Positions 48,703 to 56,519 of a stretch of 64,000 nucleotides of DNA are shown here, one piece after another; position 1 is the stretch's first letter, and every line of letters starts with the position of its first letter. Made by a program: the position numbers and the translations under genes. The notes beneath the pieces are model-generated. The model ran no database searches, had not been told where the DNA came from, and saw only the letters and a list, made by a program, of their open reading frames with translations. Source of the DNA: Pseudomonadales bacterium (GTDB taxonomy: Bacteria > Pseudomonadota > Gammaproteobacteria > Pseudomonadales > UBA5518). The stretch is from NCBI GenBank assembly GCA_024234165.1, contig JACKOP010000004.1:350001-414000 (forward strand), given 5' to 3'.

Positions 48703-51087
48703 TCACAACGAATCCAGCGTGGCCCGGGCTTCGTCGCGGCCGGGGTAGGTGGCGGCAGGGTCGGCCAGCGCCAGTTCGAGCTGCTCGCGGGCGCGATCGT
48801 TCTGGTTCTGGCGGTGGTACGCCATGCCGAGGTGGTAGTGGAACACCGGCGCCTTGGCGCCCAGCTGGATCGCGGCCGTGGACAGTCTCACCGCACGTGC
48901 GTAGTTGCCGAGGCGGTAATTCACCCACGCCAGCGTGTCGAGGAACGCAGGCTGCTGCGTGGACTCGAGCGGCTCCACCAGCGCCAGCGCGCGGCGCAAG
49001 TCCTTCTCGTCGCTGCGGTAATCGACAAGCAGCGCCGCCAGGTTGTTCGCCGCGATCGCCATCTTCGGATGACGCTTCAGCACGGCCTCGAAGGCCGCCA
49101 TCGCAGGTTCCACCTGCCCGCGTTCGACCAGCAAGCCGGCAAGTGCCATCTGCAGCTCGACGCTCTCCGGTGCCTGCTCGAGCCCGCGGCGCAGCACCGC
49201 CTCGGCGCCGTCGAAATCCCCTGCAGCCGAATCCAGCCCGGCAAGGCGCAGATACGGCCCCGCTGCCTTGGGCACTGCGGTCGAGGCGCGTGTCCACGCC
49301 TCGCGGGCGGCGGCGGTGCTGCCGCGCGCCTGCTGCATCTCGCCCAGCAGGTCGAGTGCGTGCGCATGGTCCGGGTGCGCGGCCACGTGCGCCTGCACGT
49401 AGGCGAGCGCCTGCTCGCGCTGACCCAGGCGCTCGCGCGCCATCGCAGCGAAGCCCAGCGGCTCGATCAGCGCGGGCTCGGCGGCAAGTGCCTCTTCCAT
49501 CGAGCTCGCGGCAGTCGCGAAGTCTCCGCGATCGAAGGCGATGCGCCCGCGCAGATACAACCCCAGCACGTGCGTGCGCGGCTCGTCGACCAGCTTCTGC
49601 ACCCGCCCGAGCGCCACGTCCCACTTGCCGCTCTTGCCCAGCGTAGCCACCAGCAGCCGTTGCGCGTCGAGGTTCTGCGGGTCCTGCTCGGCCAGCGCGA
49701 GCAGCGCACGCTCGGCGTTCTCGCTCTCGCCCTGTGCCAGCATGAGCCGCGCGGCGTTGTAGGCCGCGTCGCGGTCGGCCGGTGCCACCCCGAGGATCTG
49801 GCGGTAGTTGTCGAGTGCCAGGTTCAGCGCGCCGTCAGTCTCGTGCGCGCCGGCCAGCAGCCGCAGCGCGACCACGTTGTCGGGGGCGTTGCGCAGCACC
49901 GAGCGCAGATCCGCGATGGCGGTCTTGGTATCGCCGTCCTGCAGTGCAATGCGTGCGCGCGTGATCAGGGCCTCGCTGTTCTCGGACTCGATCGCAAGAA
50001 TCTCGTCGAGCAGCCGCTCTGCACCCGCGCGGTCATTGCGTGCCAGTACGATCTCGGCCATGCGGTTGCGCGCGAGCAGCGCATCGGCACCCTTGCCGTC
50101 GAGCCTGACCACCTCGCCATAAACCGCGAGTGCCGGCTCGAACTGCTGCCGCGCCGCGTACAGCGTGCCGAGCGCGAAGCGCAGCTCGTAGAGTTTCGGC
50201 TGCTTCTCGATGAAGCCCTTCAGCGTGGTCTCGGCGAGATCCGGATCGCGGTTGCTCGCGAGGAACTGCGCCAGCCAGAGCTTCAGGTCGACGTTGTCGG
50301 GCGTGGTGTTCACGATCTCGCGCAGCGCCGCCTCGGCCTCGTCGGTGCGCCCGTGCTGCTCCAGGTAGCGCACCATGCGGTAGCGGAAGAACAGGTTGTC
50401 GGGGTATTCGTCGACGAGCTCACGATAGACCGCGAGCGCCTCGTCGGTGCGCTGGTTCTGCTCCAGCACCTCGATCTTCAGCAGCTTCAGCGTGGCGTTC
50501 TTCGTCTGCCGCGCGATGCCGTCACCGATCACCGCCAGCGCGCGCTCCGGATCCTTTTCACCGTAGACCGCGCTGAATACCGAGATGGCGCCCACGTTGT
50601 CCGGGTCCTGCTGCAACGCGAGCGAGGCCTCCTGGATCGCCTCGGCAGGCTTGCCCTCGCGGAAGAACACGCTGCCGCGCAGCGTGTGTGCATCGGCATT
50701 CGTGGCATCGAGCGCGAGCACCGCATCCGCCTGCGCGAGCGCCTCGGGGTACATCGCGTTCGCGTAGTACGTCTGCCCGAGCCGGATGCGCGCCGGAATG
50801 TGCTTGCCGTCCAGGTCCACCACCAGCCGCAGGTTCGCGAACATCTGCTGCCAGTTCTGCTCGCGCTCGTAGAGTTGCGCCAGCAGATAGCGCCCCTCGA
50901 CGTTGTTCGAGTTGATCTGCAGTACGTTCTTCGTCTCGACCATCGCCTTCTCGAAGTTGCCGGCCGCGAACAGCCCGCGGGCGCGCTCGAGGTACTGCGC
51001 CTGGCGATGCTCGCCGCTGCTGCACGCAACGAGCAGCGCCACGCAAGCGACCAGCAGGAGACGGCGAGCAGGGACGATGAACGGCAT
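48703..51087 (-). CDS. prsT: PEP-CTERM/exosortase-system TPR lipoprotein PrsT
   Basis: A 794-residue lipoprotein: the N-terminal helix RRLLLVACVALLVACSSG ends in a lipobox with Cys22, and the rest is about twenty tetratricopeptide repeats (for example YLERARGLFAAGNFEKAMVE, ALAVYGEVVRLDGKGADALL, NLALDNYRQILGVAPADRDA). Length, lipobox and repeat content match PrsT, the TPR protein that accompanies exosortase/polysaccharide loci and is thought to act in export or assembly at the outer membrane. It is the last gene of the minus-strand locus and precedes carA. A sigma54-like element and a palindromic element lie upstream (51148-51275). Function is from family context. Confidence 0.88.
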   Translation of the reverse strand: MPFIVPARRLLLVACVALLVACSSGEHRQAQYLERARGLFAAGNFEKAMVETKNVLQINSNNVEGRYLLAQLYEREQNWQQMFANLRLVVDLDGKHIPARIRLGQTYYANAMYPEALAQADAVLALDATNADAHTLRGSVFFREGKPAEAIQEASLALQQDPDNVGAISVFSAVYGEKDPERALAVIGDGIARQTKNATLKLLKIEVLEQNQRTDEALAVYRELVDEYPDNLFFRYRMVRYLEQHGRTDEAEAALREIVNTTPDNVDLKLWLAQFLASNRDPDLAETTLKGFIEKQPKLYELRFALGTLYAARQQFEPALAVYGEVVRLDGKGADALLARNRMAEIVLARNDRAGAERLLDEILAIESENSEALITRARIALQDGDTKTAIADLRSVLRNAPDNVVALRLLAGAHETDGALNLALDNYRQILGVAPADRDAAYNAARLMLAQGESENAERALLALAEQDPQNLDAQRLLVATLGKSGKWDVALGRVQKLVDEPRTHVLGLYLRGRIAFDRGDFATAASSMEEALAAEPALIEPLGFAAMARERLGQREQALAYVQAHVAAHPDHAHALDLLGEMQQARGSTAAAREAWTRASTAVPKAAGPYLRLAGLDSAAGDFDGAEAVLRRGLEQAPESVELQMALAGLLVERGQVEPAMAAFEAVLKRHPKMAIAANNLAALLVDYRSDEKDLRRALALVEPLESTQQPAFLDTLAWVNYRLGNYARAVRLSTAAIQLGAKAPVFHYHLGMAYHRQNQNDRAREQLELALADPAATYPGRDEARATLDSL

Positions 51088-51147
51088 GAGTCACCCGGGA
51101 GAAAGCGTTTCAGGACATGCGAAAACGTCGGGGCTATATACGACAAA

Positions 51148-51163
51148 TGCCTGGATGAAGCCA
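51148..51163 (-). promoter_or_regulatory. possible sigma54 promoter of prsT
   Basis: On the minus strand TGGCTTCATCCAGGCA has the GG-N10-GC spacing with TGGC and GCA matching the consensus ends. It lies about 60 bases before the prsT ATG. A 6-bp inverted repeat (ACCCAC/GTGGGT, 51165-51182) abuts the -24 side, and the palindromic element at 51234-51275 lies roughly 70-110 bases further upstream, where an enhancer-binding protein would sit. Exosortase loci in some betaproteobacteria use PrsK/PrsR and RpoN. Confidence 0.4.
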
Positions 51164-51233
51164 AACCCACTTCCGTGTGGGTAAGGCCACAACCAGGCAC
51201 TTGCGGTCACGATAAACGGGCTTGGTATGTCCC

Positions 51234-51275
51234 GTCATGACCCATATGAATCACAAACCGCAGATATTGCCTCAG
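51234..51275 (-). promoter_or_regulatory. shared upstream element, copy A (before prsT)
   Basis: This 42-base stretch matches copy B (52001-52042) at about 31 positions. Its core on the minus strand, CATATGGGTCATGAC, matches B (CATATGGATCATGAC) and the right arm of the perfect palindrome C. It sits about 150 bases before prsT and overlaps the stop of the VPLPA-CTERM gene. Confidence 0.6.
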
Positions 51276-51940
51276 GCTGCGACCACGCCGCCGACGGCTC
51301 GCCGACGCACCAGGCCCAGCCCGAACAGCGCGGAACCGAACAGCCATGCAGCCGCCGGCAGCGGTACTGCGGTGACCGAAACGGCGTCGTAATTGGTTTG
51401 CACGCCCTGCTTCAGCCCCTCCAGCCTGATTTGCAGGGTCTTTCCTGCATCGCCTGCAGTTGCCGTGAAGCTGGTCGTGAGTTGAGCCCATTTGCCCACC
51501 GCAAGGGTCGTGAGCGTGGCCGAATCGAGCGTATTGCCATCACCCAGCAAGCTGATTCTGGCGCCATCGAAAGTCACGGCGGAAGTCTGGTTCGTCTCGC
51601 GTGTACCCACCATCACGCTCAGCGTATAGGTGTAGCCGGCCTGGATGAGCTCTCCCGTGCTCTGCCAGATCGACCCACCTCCATTCATGTATGCGACCTG
51701 CGCCCCGTCGGGGATGGGATCGGTGAACACCGATGCGTACGGAATCCACGTGCCCGTCGATCCGCTCCCCGTCCAGCCGGGGTGAAACCCGCTCCACCAC
51801 TTCCCATCGACGTCGCTGCTGAGCGCCGCATTCGATGTGGTCTCGAACGACGCATTCGTCACCGGCACCACATAGGCCTGCGATGCCACCGACACCAGCA
51901 TCGCGCCCGCCAACAACACACCCCTGATTGCGCAACGCAT
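51272..51940 (-). CDS. VPLPA-CTERM sorting-domain surface protein
   Basis: A 222-residue secreted protein. The N-terminus (RGVLLAGAMLVSVASQAYVV) is a signal peptide with likely cleavage after SQA. The middle resembles carbohydrate-binding or PEP-CTERM beta-sandwich proteins (NASFETTSNAALSSD, GGGSIWQSTGELIQAGYTYT, LQIRLEGLK). The C-terminus has the tripartite sorting signal: VPLPAAAWLFGSALFGLGL, a hydrophobic helix, then RRRAVGG. VPLPA-type tags are the substrates of exosortase D, encoded 1.7 kb upstream in the same locus. ATG 51940 follows TGGAG. Copy B of the palindromic element lies about 60 bases upstream. Confidence 0.88.
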   Translation of the reverse strand: MRCAIRGVLLAGAMLVSVASQAYVVPVTNASFETTSNAALSSDVDGKWWSGFHPGWTGSGSTGTWIPYASVFTDPIPDGAQVAYMNGGGSIWQSTGELIQAGYTYTLSVMVGTRETNQTSAVTFDGARISLLGDGNTLDSATLTTLAVGKWAQLTTSFTATAGDAGKTLQIRLEGLKQGVQTNYDAVSVTAVPLPAAAWLFGSALFGLGLVRRRAVGGVVAA

Positions 51941-52000
51941 GGCACAGACTCCACTGGAAACAACGATTCGAGGGCACGCTACAACGGCATGCGCGGCAGC

Positions 52001-52042
52001 GTCATGATCCATATGGGCTACGCGCGGCAGATATTTCCGCAG
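52001..52042 (-). promoter_or_regulatory. shared upstream element, copy B (before the VPLPA-CTERM gene)
   Basis: On the minus strand it contains CATATGGATCATGAC, nearly identical to copy A, plus the flank AATATCTGC found in both. Only the right half of the palindrome seen in copy C is preserved. It lies 60-100 bases upstream of the VPLPA-CTERM start codon, next to the end of the sugar-phosphate transferase gene. Confidence 0.6.
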
Positions 52043-52049
52043 AACCGCC

Positions 52050-53663
52050 TCACACTCCCAGCACCAGCAAGGCGGCGATCGCTGCGGTGTTCAGGGTGAA
52101 ATGCCGGGCACCGGGGGAGCGGCTGAGGACGAATTCGCAGCAGTAGAGCAGCGCAGCCGAGCGCAGCGCGATGCGCTGCAGTTCGATCTCGGCCATCGGG
52201 CCGAACGGCAGCAGCGGGATGATCAGAATCATCAGCACCACCAGCGCATCCTGGGTGTCGGGGCGGAACACTTCACGGCGTGTCATGCGGATGGCCAGGA
52301 ACAGGAACGCCACCATCAGCACCAGCACGACGTCGAAACCGAGCGTGAACACGGGCCTCGCCGCGCTCTCCGATATGGCGTAGACCACGAAGGCGCACGC
52401 CATGTACACCAGCAGCCGGACCACGAACTCGCGCCGTTCACGAAATATCGCCCAGACCATGGCGCCGGTGAACGCGGCCAGCAGCGGGGTGTGACCGAGG
52501 CCCTCAACCGGCCGTCTGACCAGAAACGCCGCCACCACCAGCAGCAGGCCAAGGCCGGAGGCGATGATCCTGCTGGAGTGCAAATACACCCAGCCGAGCC
52601 GGCGCAGCAACTGGTTGCGGCGCTCCACCGTCCCTTCCTGCCGGTGCACGAGCGCGGTGCTGGTGAGGCGCAGTACCGCGACCGGGCCAAGCACGATCAG
52701 CGTGAACGCGCCGTAGACGAGCACCACCTTCCATTCCATCGCGAAACGGTACCCCCACGCCAAAGCGAGCAGCAGGAACTGCAGCGCGTAGAGCATGGCC
52801 ACCGCCTGGTGATGGCTGAGTCCGACGTCGATCAACTGATGATGCAGGTGGCTCGAGTCGGGAAGAAACGGCGACCTGCCCTTCAGGATGCGCAGCATCA
52901 TGACTGCGGCCGTGTCCAGCACCGGCATGCCGACGATCAGCAACGGCAGCATCGGACTCACGGGCAGGCCCGGTTCCTGCACGAGGAGAATGGCCAGCGC
53001 GGCAATCACGTAGCCGAGGAACTGGCTGCCGGTATCGCCCATGAACATCTGCGAAGGGTGCGTGTTGTAGCGCAGGAAGCCCATCAGGCCACCGCCCACC
53101 GCCGTCGCGATCACGGGGGCCAGGTACTGTCCGCCCGAAAGCCCCAGCGCCGCGATCAGGCACAGGCTCATCAGCGCCATGCCGCCGGCCAGCCCGTCCA
53201 GCCCGTCGGAAAGGTTCACTGCGTTGATCGCGCCCAGCACGAACACAAAGGTGAGCGGCCACGTGAGCCACGGCAGTGCCACGTCGAGCGGCAGGAACGG
53301 CACGTGCGGAATCACGGTACCGCCCATCAGCAACGCCAGCGCCGCGAGGATCTGGCCGAATAATTTCCAGCGCACGCGCAGGTTGTGGCGGTCATCCAGG
53401 TAACCGAACACCACGATCGTGACTGCACCCACCACCAGCCCGGGCGGCACTTCGTGCCCGACCAGCCAGTACGTCGCACTCAGGAACGCGGCCGCCACGA
53501 TGCCGAGGCCACCCACGCGCGGCTTCGAGACCTTGTGGATCTTGCGCTTCTCGTTGGGCACGTCGACCAGGTGCCAGCGTTCGGCGTTTTGCATCAGCAC
53601 CGGCAGCAGCGTCACGCTGATGAACAGTGCGCCGACGAATACCAGAGCAAGCAATACGAGCAT
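52050..53663 (-). CDS. polyprenyl-phosphate sugar-1-phosphate transferase (MraY/WecA family) with extended C-terminus
   Basis: A polytopic membrane enzyme that starts polysaccharide synthesis by moving a sugar-1-phosphate onto undecaprenyl phosphate. Residues 1-330 match the GT4/WecA family: DVPNEKRKIHKVSKPRVGGL, FGYLDDRHNLRVRWKL, the Asp-rich NAVNLSDGLDGLAGG, FMGDTGSQFLGYV and the HLHHQL loop. The remaining 200 residues add several more membrane helices, making 537 residues against about 370 for E. coli WecA. ATG 53663 follows TGAGGCGGCG and lies 7 bases after xrtD. The extra C-terminal part is common in exosortase-linked copies but its role is unknown. Confidence 0.88.
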   Translation of the reverse strand: MLVLLALVFVGALFISVTLLPVLMQNAERWHLVDVPNEKRKIHKVSKPRVGGLGIVAAAFLSATYWLVGHEVPPGLVVGAVTIVVFGYLDDRHNLRVRWKLFGQILAALALLMGGTVIPHVPFLPLDVALPWLTWPLTFVFVLGAINAVNLSDGLDGLAGGMALMSLCLIAALGLSGGQYLAPVIATAVGGGLMGFLRYNTHPSQMFMGDTGSQFLGYVIAALAILLVQEPGLPVSPMLPLLIVGMPVLDTAAVMMLRILKGRSPFLPDSSHLHHQLIDVGLSHHQAVAMLYALQFLLLALAWGYRFAMEWKVVLVYGAFTLIVLGPVAVLRLTSTALVHRQEGTVERRNQLLRRLGWVYLHSSRIIASGLGLLLVVAAFLVRRPVEGLGHTPLLAAFTGAMVWAIFRERREFVVRLLVYMACAFVVYAISESAARPVFTLGFDVVLVLMVAFLFLAIRMTRREVFRPDTQDALVVLMILIIPLLPFGPMAEIELQRIALRSAALLYCCEFVLSRSPGARHFTLNTAAIAALLVLGV

Positions 53664-53670
53664 CGCCGCC

Positions 53671-55221
53671 TCAGTCCGGAACGTAACGTTGCAGCAAGGG
53701 ATACACCTCGTCGACGAAGCGCTCGAGCCGCTGGTCAGCCCCGGCAATATCGCCACCATCAGGCACCGGCGTGGTCACGCGCACGAGCGCCCCGTCGGTG
53801 CGGTTCATGAACAGCGCATCGGTGAAGATGTACCACTTCACGAGGTACTCGTTCGTGAGCGAGCGCCCGCGCTGCTGGAACCAGTAATAGACCAGTTGGC
53901 GCTGCTCACCCATCTGGATCAGCACGCGGTTCACGCGCAGTGGCCCGCCCGCGAGCGCAACACCAGGCAGCGACACCTGACCGAAGGCCTGAATCTCCCA
54001 GCCGCCGCCCGGGATGCAGGACTTCGGCGAATGCACCGACGCCCCCTTGCGCTGCGAGCCGTAGAACGCCACGTAGAAGTTCACCGGTTCGGCCACGCCG
54101 GGCGCACGGTAATCCGCGATGAAATGGTCCGTGAGGCGCAGTGACGCCAGCACCTCGGGGTCGATGCTCACCTCACGCCCCACCCAATCACCCTGGATCA
54201 GCGGGAAATGCACGAAACCCTCGCGCGCGAGCGGCTGCTCGTCGCGCGCACCGAGGCCCCACGACAGCGGAAGAAACAGGGTCACCAGAACCAGGCAAGC
54301 CCACACGGGCCCGGCCTGCGGGCGCATGCGGGCCCCGTCGGCAAGTGCCGCGCGCACCGTGCTCCACGCCGGAAAATCCAGATCCAGCGACGCGAACACC
54401 CCCGGGCGCTCCGGGTGAAAGCGGTTGAAGCACCAGATCTCCAGCAACAGCACCGCCACACAGGCCATGAAGATGACCCAGCCCTCGAAGTAATGCAGGA
54501 AACCCTCGGCCTGCGCGATGCCGTAACGGTCCACGAGCACGCCGATCACCCCGATGCGAAAACTGTTCATCAATATGGTGATGGGCGCCGTACTCAGGAA
54601 CAGCACGGCACGCTGCCAGAACGGCGCCCGGTACAGGCAGGCGAGCAGGAAACCGAAACTCATCAGCGGGAACAGGTAATTCAGCCCGCTGCAGGCCTCC
54701 ACCACCTGCAGCTTGTAGACGCCGAGGTCGATCACGTTGCCCTCGAGGTGGACGCTCACGTCGAAGGCACGCACCACGGCCACACCAATCTGCGAACTCA
54801 GCAACTGGAGCTGCTGCGACAGATTGAACAGCAGGAAGTTGGGCAGAGGCACCATGAACAGCAGGTACGCAAGCGGCGCCATCATCAGCCGCGTACCGTG
54901 CAGCCCGAGCAACGCAAGCACCAGGCCGTACAGGCCGAGCAGGAAACCGTACTGCAGGATCGTGTACAGACTGCTCAGCTCGCCAAGCACCCAGGTGCAC
55001 AGGGACAGGAGCAGCAGCACCACACCCAACCAGTGGCCCGCCGATGGCACGGCAGCCAAACGCGGCATGCGCTGCCATGCCAGCAGCAGCGCAACCAGCG
55101 GAATCATGTAGCCGTGGCTGTATTCCTCGCGGGACCAGTTCGCGACCATGTAGGAGAGGCCATCCGCGAAGCCCCAGGCCAGCAGCCCGGCCGACAAAAG
55201 CCAGAGAACCACGCGAATCAT
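53671..55221 (-). CDS. xrtD: exosortase D (VPLPA-CTERM-specific) fused to EpsI domain
   Basis: An integral membrane cysteine protease/transpeptidase, 516 residues. The exosortase part (about 1-310, roughly eight helices) has the catalytic Cys177 in VVEACSGLNYLFPL, Arg222 in LMNSFRIGVIGVL and His243 in GFLHYFEGWVIFM. After a linker, about residues 335-516 form an EpsI-type periplasmic domain (LIQGDWVGREVSIDPEVLAS, NFYVAFYGSQRKG, SCIPGGGWEIQAFGQV). Fusion with EpsI and a VPLPA-tagged protein next door fit the XrtD subtype. ATG 55221 overlaps the stop of the glycosyltransferase gene (ATGA). XrtD would cleave the tag and pass the protein to the surface. Confidence 0.9.
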   Translation of the reverse strand: MIRVVLWLLSAGLLAWGFADGLSYMVANWSREEYSHGYMIPLVALLLAWQRMPRLAAVPSAGHWLGVVLLLLSLCTWVLGELSSLYTILQYGFLLGLYGLVLALLGLHGTRLMMAPLAYLLFMVPLPNFLLFNLSQQLQLLSSQIGVAVVRAFDVSVHLEGNVIDLGVYKLQVVEACSGLNYLFPLMSFGFLLACLYRAPFWQRAVLFLSTAPITILMNSFRIGVIGVLVDRYGIAQAEGFLHYFEGWVIFMACVAVLLLEIWCFNRFHPERPGVFASLDLDFPAWSTVRAALADGARMRPQAGPVWACLVLVTLFLPLSWGLGARDEQPLAREGFVHFPLIQGDWVGREVSIDPEVLASLRLTDHFIADYRAPGVAEPVNFYVAFYGSQRKGASVHSPKSCIPGGGWEIQAFGQVSLPGVALAGGPLRVNRVLIQMGEQRQLVYYWFQQRGRSLTNEYLVKWYIFTDALFMNRTDGALVRVTTPVPDGGDIAGADQRLERFVDEVYPLLQRYVPD

Positions 55222-56441
55222 CGGTTCACCGTGCGCTGCAGCAGATCCAGATAACGCCGCGCGGAAACCGTACGGTCGAACTGCTCGCGCACATAACGAT
55301 AGCCGTCTTCCTGCATGCGCCGGTACATGGACTGGTCGGCGGCCAGTGCCTGCACCGCTCGGGCAAGCTCCGCCGCGTTCTCGGGTTCGATGCACAGCCC
55401 CGCACCGCCTTGCTCGATGATTTCCTTCACCTCGCCTTCCACGCCCAGCACGATCGGCCGCTGCATGGCCATGCTCTCGAAGATCTTCGACGGGATCACC
55501 GTCTTGAACAGATCGAGCCTGCGCAGCAGTACCAGGCTCACGTCGCTCACGGACCAGATGGCGGGCATCCGGTCCTTCGGCTGCTGACCCAGCATCACGA
55601 GGTTCGGCAGGTTCATCGCGCGCGCCCTTTCCTCCAGACGCGCACGCTCCGCGCCGTCGCCCACCAGCAGGAACACGATGCGCTGGTCATCCCGCAACAG
55701 CGCGGCCGCGTCAAGCACCGTATCCAGCCCATGTGCCATGCCGTGCGTGCCCACGTAGGCGGCCACAAAGCGCTCGTGCACGCCGATCTGGCGGGCAAAG
55801 TCTTCATCGCGCGGCCTGGGCGTGAACAGCGACAGATCAACCCCGTTGCGGATCACCGTGATGCGGTCTTCAGCACCGCCGCGCGCGAGGATGTGCGAAC
55901 GAAACGCGTTGGTGACCGGCACGATATGGTCCGCCTTGCGGTAGACGAAGCGCTCGATCCACTCCAGCGCCGCGATCACGCGCCGGTTGCGAATGGCGCC
56001 CACTGCAAGGATCGACTCCGGCCACAGATCACGGATCTCCAGCACCCAGGGGCAGCGTTTCAGCCGGCTCACGAAATAGCCCGCCAGTCCGTTGAAGAAC
56101 TGCGGACTCGTTGAAACCACCATATCGGCCTTCGGCAGGAAGGGCGCGACGACGATCGCCATCACCATATAAAAGACGTAATTGAACGTGCGCTTCAGGA
56201 AACCCTCGTTCGCGGTGATGTAGGTGAGAACCTTCACGGCCCGGATGCCGTCCTTGTCTTCCACCTGGTAAAGCCGGTTGCGATAGCCGGGGTACGCCTT
56301 GCCCATAGGATGGTGTGGCACGCAACTCACCACAGTGACACGATGCCCCGCCTTGACCCATTCCCGGCAATGCTCGTAGGTGCGGTTGGCGGGCGCGTTC
56401 ACCTCGGGCGGGAAGTAGTGCGACAGGAAAAGGATGTGCAT
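55218..56441 (-). CDS. glycosyltransferase family 4 protein (WbuB-like)
   Basis: A 407-residue GT-B fold enzyme starting MHILFLSHYFPPEVNAPANR, with LEIRDLWPESILAVGAI in the acceptor half and the donor-site segments FVAAYVGTHGMAHGLDTVL and VIPSKIFESMAMQRPIVLG (E-x7-E-type). It would add one sugar to the lipid-linked repeat. The ATG at 56441 is the natural start; the frame is open further to 56498. It is coupled to xrtD by a 4-base overlap and preceded by a perfect 12-bp inverted repeat. The sugar is unknown. Confidence 0.9.
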   Translation of the reverse strand: MHILFLSHYFPPEVNAPANRTYEHCREWVKAGHRVTVVSCVPHHPMGKAYPGYRNRLYQVEDKDGIRAVKVLTYITANEGFLKRTFNYVFYMVMAIVVAPFLPKADMVVSTSPQFFNGLAGYFVSRLKRCPWVLEIRDLWPESILAVGAIRNRRVIAALEWIERFVYRKADHIVPVTNAFRSHILARGGAEDRITVIRNGVDLSLFTPRPRDEDFARQIGVHERFVAAYVGTHGMAHGLDTVLDAAALLRDDQRIVFLLVGDGAERARLEERARAMNLPNLVMLGQQPKDRMPAIWSVSDVSLVLLRRLDLFKTVIPSKIFESMAMQRPIVLGVEGEVKEIIEQGGAGLCIEPENAAELARAVQALAADQSMYRRMQEDGYRYVREQFDRTVSARRYLDLLQRTVNR

Positions 56442-56491
56442 CTCGCCGTGCCGTCCGTTGGTTGTGTGCATCATTCCCTGAAACAGCTTCG

Positions 56492-56519
56492 GCTTCATGA
56501 TCCCTATGGATCATGAAGC
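56492..56519. promoter_or_regulatory. perfect 12-bp inverted repeat, shared element copy C
   Basis: GCTTCATGATCC (56492-56503) and GGATCATGAAGC (56508-56519) are exact reverse complements around CTAT. It starts about 50 bases upstream of the glycosyltransferase ATG and covers the stop codon of the heparinase gene. Its right arm on the minus strand matches the cores of copies A and B. No T-run follows, so an operator is favoured over a terminator. Confidence 0.65.

Noticed and set aside
56492..56519. Terminator at the end of the heparinase gene
   Set aside because: The inverted repeat is perfect but not GC-rich and no T-run follows on either strand; its match to two other upstream sites favours an operator.
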